Shown here in pieces: positions 59,001 through 64,000 of a DNA stretch of 64,000 nt. The stretch comes from Candidatus Saccharibacteria bacterium UBA1103. Its GTDB lineage: Bacteria; Patescibacteriota; Saccharimonadia; Saccharimonadales; Saccharimonadaceae. Below the pieces are notes generated by a model. The model was not told the DNA's origin. It worked only from the letters and a program-made list of their open reading frames with translations, and searched no databases. How positions within the stretch are numbered: position 1 is the first letter of the stretch; every line of letters begins with the position of its first letter. The position numbers were made by a program, and so were the translations under genes. Where the stretch lies: assembly GCA_002313515.1 (NCBI GenBank), contig DCBQ01000005.1, forward strand, positions 34,950-98,949. Reading direction: 5' to 3'.

Positions 59001-59382
59001 TGGCTATAATCTGACTATGCAAGCGGCTAAATCCAGCAGTCTAGTCAACCAATCGGCGAGTGGGCACCAGATTAATAGTGTTATTGTCAATAACAATCAA
59101 TTAGTAGCAACGTTAGCTGATGGCACTTGGGGCTATGCGCTACCAGGTAATACTGCCCAAGGTTTCAGCGATGTTAGCTCCTATAATACTTTAACCAGGG
59201 CTAGCAAATTCAAATCAATCCCTACGGATACCGTTGCTTCTATAAATGTTACTCATACTCGCCCTGACCAGACCACTGGCGACCAGACTAATGTTTTATA
59301 TGGTGCCAATCTAACAGGGCAGGCATCGGGTGTTTATAGGGCTGGCATCGTCTACACCGTGGTGGCGAATCCGTTTAAATAG
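56038..59382 (+). CDS. Giant surface adhesin-like protein
   Basis: 1114 codons open from a GTG at 56038 that has no SD; the likely true start is ATG 55959, which is out of frame in this sequence. An N-terminal signal/anchor helix (IIQALVGFALAVVCLSAIGITA, about 17-38 of this reading) follows the G tract. The mature protein is rich in T, N, S and D, with several beta domains: one at about 620-720 resembles DUF11-like extracellular repeats (VKAIVTLPADVSPVDGSYKY), and the last 110 residues carry a WGYALP...GVYRAGIVYTVVANP pattern typical of CPR surface proteins. No sortase motif. Probably contacts host or neighbouring cells. Confidence 0.8.
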   Translation: MGGGIHSLCSFKLTKTIIQALVGFALAVVCLSAIGITATAKKGETQLRSTSTNALAAAKASNNSFINSITLAKAGTGLDGEGGSNNTVLINNSAKWHMVLNLSAGTTTVTIEFPKGNVIENASVSSAAGCTDGSKLEKINGSYTNNKATCVIKTDSPKSQSWDIVDYVFGGNGQKLAPTKVTVNGNDYTGTIPAVTLKGKANYRVDNSSMVSGYGSDYSTSDSNIAINGVNKGITIGFNVYSPIDNHGTIGLDPISDGVIKFRIDMRKFPEDWSVGSISAYTWANLSVTRCSNDTCKMVHNGDFSYKKSTDGDYLDITISNVAMGYKHYPTQNTLGENINNRAYWSTYSINFYIPTSSLTENYKRYDIAFSDFQIITDGGEQTTVNFDNPSLGWNIANKNYGKSSIGYDVRGISGSYQTGSPVYLGEQYKFYIRQGNIVYNSDRVSNYNICQTWDSKLATLASEVGLGNEWDDDKTSLSRFNNVKPQIEYGVVSSDGYPDPKTACGTVSDGKTNFFTTLKAARDYATANGGAVNAIRLHSDVLMATGDSGTVMFRGLMTATSLSTDVDKNITIKTYATSDLWQSSVDNYVSTVPGKIRPELKLSNDSANSPNAEPNETEHLTITPYAYAADTNVKAIVTLPADVSPVDGSYKYNGNTLTPTSVTKNKDGTTTITLPLGTVGSKDAVDTRQPDITLDAVVSPVTAVPTSKTITVVISGDGTDKLQDGWRSQSATFSVAKVSSNYGYSVSQSNASLLPGDTQTYNYTTYNSPDSTDANPSMEVISVLPYNGDSRGTANISYTPDKLILNATRNADGVETDTSNLKLFYTTDQAIRESAKEADATVNWTEIPTASAKVVTATGTTNPDDTTVTEGSGYSLPKDITAIKWVDTSTTKGRLVSVSLSLRDISSTGDNAQIANDLTLIKVNNGPDAADKYEVQNQDMKTATVESTTVSLDLDSQLLDLSHQDVANGLDFAKATTTLTAKTNNAYGYNLTMQAAKSSSLVNQSASGHQINSVIVNNNQLVATLADGTWGYALPGNTAQGFSDVSSYNTLTRASKFKSIPTDTVASINVTHTRPDQTTGDQTNVLYGANLTGQASGVYRAGIVYTVVANPFK

Positions 59383-59430
59383 TGTATAATGCTAACAGGA
59401 ATTTAAATAGAAAGAAAAAGGATTTAATAA

Positions 59431-59934
59431 ATGAATGTATTTTTAGACGTAATACACGATGTGGTGACTTCGCCGTACCTATGGGCAGCGCTGGCAGCAT
59501 ATTTCATTGGACAACTAACTAAGGTATCGATCTTTGCGGCGTCGGGTAAGCGGGTGACTCTGCGTGATTTCTTTAGTAGTGGTAATATGCCTTCGACGCA
59601 TGCTGCGTCCACCGTCGCACTAACCGTAGTGGTTGGTATGCATGAAGGTTTTGGCTCTGCAGTCTTTGCTGTGGCGGCGATGCTAACGATGGTGATCTGC
59701 TATGATGCTATGCATGTACGCCGTGCTGTGGGCGAGCAGGGGATGGTGCAGATGTATCTACTAGACAAGCTGCCCGCCAAGGACCGTGCCGCTATTACAT
59801 CTATGCTGCAGAAAAAGACAGGTCGTAACGCTAAGGTTGCTTACTTTAGCCGGGGACACTTACCTGAGGAAGTTATTGCTGGCGCTATTCTAGGCTTATT
59901 AGTCGGTGGTGCGATTGGCTTTATCAGCCTGTAG
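59431..59934 (+). CDS. DUF212/YuiD-family PAP2-related membrane protein
   Basis: 167 aa, four to five membrane segments. Signature GNMPSTHAASTVALTVVVG and CYDAMHVRRAVGEQG match the DUF212 family, which is related to acid phosphatase/haloperoxidase (PAP2) proteins. The full phosphatase signature is incomplete. Possible role in lipid or polyprenyl phosphate turnover, unproved. SD AGAAAGAAAAAGG. Confidence 0.82.
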   Translation: MNVFLDVIHDVVTSPYLWAALAAYFIGQLTKVSIFAASGKRVTLRDFFSSGNMPSTHAASTVALTVVVGMHEGFGSAVFAVAAMLTMVICYDAMHVRRAVGEQGMVQMYLLDKLPAKDRAAITSMLQKKTGRNAKVAYFSRGHLPEEVIAGAILGLLVGGAIGFISL

Positions 59935-59945
59935 TTGATATAATT

Positions 59946-59968
59946 CGCCCTCGCTCCCAATGAGGGCG
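59946..59968 (+). terminator. Hairpin after DUF212 gene
   Basis: CGCCCTC (59946-59952) with GAGGGCG (59962-59968). It lacks a T-run but is well placed 11 nt after the stop. Confidence 0.45.
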
Positions 59969-60032
59969 ATGTTGCTAAAGTGAGTTTGCATATATAATTA
60001 TATTTGCTATAATTAATAAAGTTACAGATTGT

Positions 60033-60109
60033 GGCACCGTAGCTCAGCTGGTTAGAGCGTGGGACTCATAAGCCCGAGGTCACTGGTTCGAGCCCAGTCG
60101 GTGCTACCA
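60033..60109 (+). tRNA. tRNA-Met (CAT), elongator or Ile2
   Basis: 77 nt with CCA. Acceptor GGCACCG/CGGTGCT, anticodon loop CTCATAA. The base pair 31-39 closing the anticodon loop reads A-G. Since a separate initiator follows, this is either elongator Met or the lysidine-modified Ile reading AUA; the sequence alone does not decide. Confidence 0.9.
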
Positions 60110-60149
60110 AGTAATGATTAACAACTTGTGTGCACGGTTCGTGCGATAT

Positions 60150-60227
60150 CGCGGGGTGGAGCAGTCTGGTCAGCTCGCTTGGCTCATAACCAAGAGGTCG
60201 TTAGTTCAAATCTAACCCCCGCCACCA
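60150..60227 (+). tRNA. Initiator tRNA-fMet (CAT)
   Basis: 78 nt with CCA. Begins CGCGGGG with an unpaired first base (C1 against C72), the hallmark of bacterial initiators, and has anticodon loop CTCATAA and T-loop TTCAAAT. The anticodon stem CTTGG/CCAAG has two of the three usual G-C pairs. Confidence 0.92.
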
Positions 60228-60238
60228 AGAAATTATTT

Positions 60239-60272
60239 AAAGACGCCTTCTATATAAAGGGCGTCTTTTTTG
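60239..60272 (+). terminator. Intrinsic terminator after tRNA-fMet
   Basis: AAAGACGCC (60239-60247) with GGCGTCTTT (60260-60268), then more T. Confidence 0.85.
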
Positions 60273-60412
60273 TTGAAGTGTTTCGGAGTGCAAAGGTGGG
60301 TGAAGTATGGATATTTGGCCTTGTATTTAAATTTTTGTGTAATTTTACAGGGGTCAAAGTGCTTATCTATATAATGTAGTAAATAAAACTACAAAAACTT
60401 TCCAAAAAAGTG

Positions 60413-60441
60413 TTGACGCAGGGTGGCTGATGGTCTAAGAT
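60413..60441 (+). promoter_or_regulatory. 16S rRNA promoter
   Basis: TTGACG (60413-60418), a 17-nt spacer and TAAGAT (60436-60441). Flanks AAAAAGTG and TAAACAGTCAA are shared with the 23S promoter at 62788. Confidence 0.75.
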
Positions 60442-60511
60442 AATAAACAGTCAAACGCGAGAGCAAATGCGAGAGCCAAACGGCAGCATGAATCTTGGTT
60501 TGCAGCAAATT

Positions 60512-60533
60512 TACAATTTAGTAGTGCAAGTCA
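60512..60533 (+). other. 16S processing stem, 5' arm
   Basis: About 22 nt (60512-60533) complementary to 62167-62188 with one wobble pair. A second stretch GTACATC (60543-60549) pairs with GATGTAC (62154-62160). Together they enclose the 16S gene, as RNase III-type processing stems do. Confidence 0.75.
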
Positions 60534-60573
60534 ATTTCGTCAGTACATCTTTTATGTTAGTGATAAACTACTT

Positions 60574-62043
<1,470 letters not shown>

Positions 62044-62190
62044 TTGTTAGGGAGTAAAACAGACGTTATTGGTTCATCCAATAATAGTCAGGTCGATCCA
62101 GTTATCTTGAACGAATTCGCAGGATAACATTTAAACGGATAGAATTCAACCTTGATGTACGGAAAGTGACTTGCACTACTAGATTGTACA

Positions 62191-62220
62191 AAACCAGCCC
62201 TTAGGGGCTGTTTTTGGTTT
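62191..62220 (+). terminator. Intrinsic terminator after 16S
   Basis: CAGCCC (62195-62200), TTAG, GGGCTG (62205-62210), T5; outer AACC/GGTT also pair. It directly follows the 3' processing arm. Confidence 0.75.
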
Positions 62221-62515
62221 AATTATAAACAGTTATCTCACTAACTGAAGCCTAACGGCTTCATCTGCCATACTATAGCAAAGACTGCAACACTGAGCAT
62301 TAGGGTAGATGTGGATTCTAAGAAGCAAACCGAGAAAATCCTAGACCATTGGAGTTAACATCTGCTTAAGGAGATCGAATGCAGATATATTGATTTTGAT
62401 GACGCGATGTCTGAGCTGAGGGCGAAGTATGGCCTGCAAATGGCGATGCTCTTGCAATAATCCGCCATATCCTGTACTATAGCAATAGTCAAATTGTACA
62501 TAACATTTTAACTAT
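62221..62515 (+). pseudogene. Spacer with remnant of a small reading frame
   Basis: A frame from GTG 62311 reads VDSKKQTEKILDHWS, meets TAA at 62356, then continues HLLKEIECRYIDFDDAMSEL to a TAA at about 62460. The composition is protein-like, but there is no intact gene. An SD-like AAGGAG before ATG 62379 leads only to a four-codon frame. It may be a decayed small gene inside the rRNA spacer. Confidence 0.3.
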
Positions 62516-62592
62516 GGGGATATAGCTCAGTTGGCTAGAGCACCTGCTTTGCAAGCAGGGGGTCAAGAGTTCGAGTCTCTTTATCTCCACCA
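62516..62592 (+). tRNA. tRNA-Ala (TGC)
   Basis: 77 nt with CCA. Acceptor GGGGATA/TATCTCC, anticodon loop TTTGCAA, T-loop TTCGAGT. In the 16S-23S spacer, as in many bacteria. Confidence 0.95.
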
Positions 62593-62618
62593 TATACTAA
62601 TGTATAATATAGGTACAT

Positions 62619-62695
62619 GGGCGATTAGCTCAGCTGGTTAGAGCGCGTCACTGATAATGACGAGGTCTCAGGTTCAAGTCCTGAATCGCCCACCA
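62619..62695 (+). tRNA. tRNA-Ile (GAT)
   Basis: 77 nt with CCA. Acceptor GGGCGAT/ATCGCCC, anticodon loop CTGATAA, T-loop TTCAAGT. Confidence 0.95.
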
Positions 62696-62708
62696 TACAA
62701 TAGACCCC

Positions 62709-62737
62709 AAATACACCCTTCAAGGGTGTATTTTTTA
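62709..62737 (+). terminator. Intrinsic terminator after tRNA-Ile
   Basis: AAATACACCC (62709-62718) with GGGTGTATTT (62724-62733), then T-run. Confidence 0.85.
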
Positions 62738-62787
62738 TTTAGCACGCGAGATCGTAGCAAATAATAAAAAATTATGCCCAAAAAGTG

Positions 62788-62816
62788 TTGACACGGCTGC
62801 GTGGGTTTGCTAATAT
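62788..62816 (+). promoter_or_regulatory. Separate 23S rRNA promoter
   Basis: TTGACA (62788-62793), a 17-nt spacer ending GTTTGC, and TAATAT (62811-62816). About 510 nt of AT-rich leader without genes precede the 23S. Confidence 0.75.
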
Positions 62817-63329
62817 ATTAAACAGTCAATCAAGTTCAGATATGAACCTCTGATACGGAAAGTGCGAGGAGTTAAATATCAGTTTTCGAACGGTCTAAAC
62901 TCGGCAATAATGGAATGGGAGCCGACCCGTTCAAAGCGTACGATATATTAAATCTGAGCACTGATAGATGTTAACTAAATTACAACAAAATAGCTTAACA
63001 AATCTATTTGCAAAATCATTTAATGTTTGATACAATAAATGAGCTGGAATGCAGATGGAGTTCTTCTCTACTACAGCTGTTAGATAGAGTAGGGTTCTAA
63101 TGTGCACTCTAGTGTGAGACATCATCATATGTCCTTATATGATCTGCCTCTGAGTCACAGCAATTTAACAATTTATATTCAATCGTAAGAAATATGATGA
63201 TGATATTTCAAATGTTAAGCAATTAATATTTGAGATTCGACAACATGTATGTAAGGATTGACGGCATGTTAAGTTGCTAACTGCTTAACGCAGTTAAAGA
63301 CTCAACTACCGATTCAGTCAATGCATAAA

Positions 63330-64000
63330 AAGGTACTCAAGGGCGCAAAACGGATGCCTTGACATATACTACCGATGAAGGACGTGGAAGACTGCGAAAA
63401 GTCTTGGGGAGCTGTCATCAAGCTTTGATCCAGGAATATCCGAATGGGGAAACCCGCTGCGGGTCATGCCGTATGCATCGTACGCTGAATAAAATAGGCG
63501 TAGTGAAAGGGAACCACTTGAACTGAAACATCTTAGTAAAGTGAGGAAAGGAAAGTAAATAACGATTCTGGGAGTAGTGGCGAGCGAAACTGGAATAGCC
63601 CAAACCTTTTCAGTTTTGTCTTCATTCTTCATCCTGATACGTCGGGATGGTGAATGAGGACAATATGGCTGTCAGGCCAATGCTGAGGGGGTGTTGTGAG
63701 TCTACAGAATTTTAGGATTCAGGCCTTTAGCAATAGAGGGTTGAATCTTAAAAGCATCAACTGACATTGAATGCATAAGGTAAAAAATCTGGCGTGGCTA
63801 GCAGAGCAGTCTGGAAAGGCTGGTCAAAGAACGTGATAGCCGTGTATGCGAAAGCGACGCTGACCTTATATCTGTATTCTCGAGTAGGACGGGGCACGAG
63901 AAACCCTGTTTGAATCTGGCTGGACCACCAGCCAAGGCTAAATATAGTATATGATCGATAGTGAACAAGTACGGTGACGGAAAGGTGAAAAGAACCCCGG
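63330..64000 (+). rRNA. 23S ribosomal RNA, 5' part
   Basis: Starts near GGTACTCAAGGGCG; the conserved ACGGATGCCTTGAC and CGATGAAGGACGTGG follow, and later AGTAGTGGCGAGCGAAACTGG. It runs off the window after about 670 nt. The 5' end is approximate. Confidence 0.95.

Overview
The window is a stretch of a Saccharibacteria (TM7, Patescibacteria/CPR) chromosome. The 16S rRNA gene at the right end carries the TM7 signature around 61087-61105 and a second TM7-type signature near 61687-61710. The reduced gene complement, a complete type IV pilus system, many secreted or anchored proteins of unknown family and TGA used as a normal stop codon (not recoded as in Gracilibacteria/Absconditabacteria) all fit. 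Assignment below phylum level is not possible from this window alone.

Layout. 1-3.3 kb: RNase J and two small minus-strand genes. 3.4-9 kb: ftsK, then two divergent envelope genes (a membrane-anchored helical protein and a large secreted protein). 9.1-12.8 kb: translation genes (S6, SSB, S18, EF-P, TlyA rRNA methyltransferase) and ychF. 12.9-25.3 kb: the type IV pilus locus, in the order pilM-N-O, a small membrane protein, pilB, pilT, pilC, major pilin, then prepilin peptidase and four minor-pilin-like genes. 25.4-32 kb: a Xer recombinase, membrane proteins, a PPIC-type chaperone, a tRNA cluster (Asp, Thr, Gly), a glycosyltransferase, a second pilin, a small paralogous protein and tRNA-Val. 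32.2-45.2 kb: thrS, an RCC1-repeat surface gene split by a frameshift, miaA, a winged-helix regulator, an MBL-fold protein, L28, a site-2 protease, a Nudix-RNase H fusion, RNase P RNA, an SPFH protein, the infC-rpmI-rplT operon behind tRNA-Asn, and comM. 45.4-47.2 kb: tmRNA followed by about 1.3 kb without genes that contains a strong promoter and a series of stem-loops. 47.2-59.9 kb: small membrane proteins, a secretion-type ATPase, gyrB-gyrA, a large surface adhesin with a poly-G frameshift at its start, and a DUF212 protein. 60-64 kb: tRNA-Met, tRNA-fMet, 16S rRNA, tRNA-Ala, tRNA-Ile and the start of 23S rRNA.

Regulation. Two initiation modes are visible. Many first genes have a TATAAT-like -10 box only 6-9 nt before the ATG, implying leaderless or nearly leaderless mRNA. 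Operon-internal genes and some first genes have good Shine-Dalgarno sequences, and the 16S 3' end retains the anti-SD. Stable-RNA promoters have TTG(A/C)-type -35 boxes and an exact 17-nt spacer. Intrinsic terminators are abundant.

Most interesting points: a nine-G tract separating the Shine-Dalgarno/ATG of a giant adhesin from its body (possible phase variation); a similar start/body split in the RCC1 surface gene; a candidate large structured RNA at 46.6-47.0 kb; an rRNA locus broken into separately promoted and terminated units; and a dispersed family of two-hairpin repeats whose stems covary.
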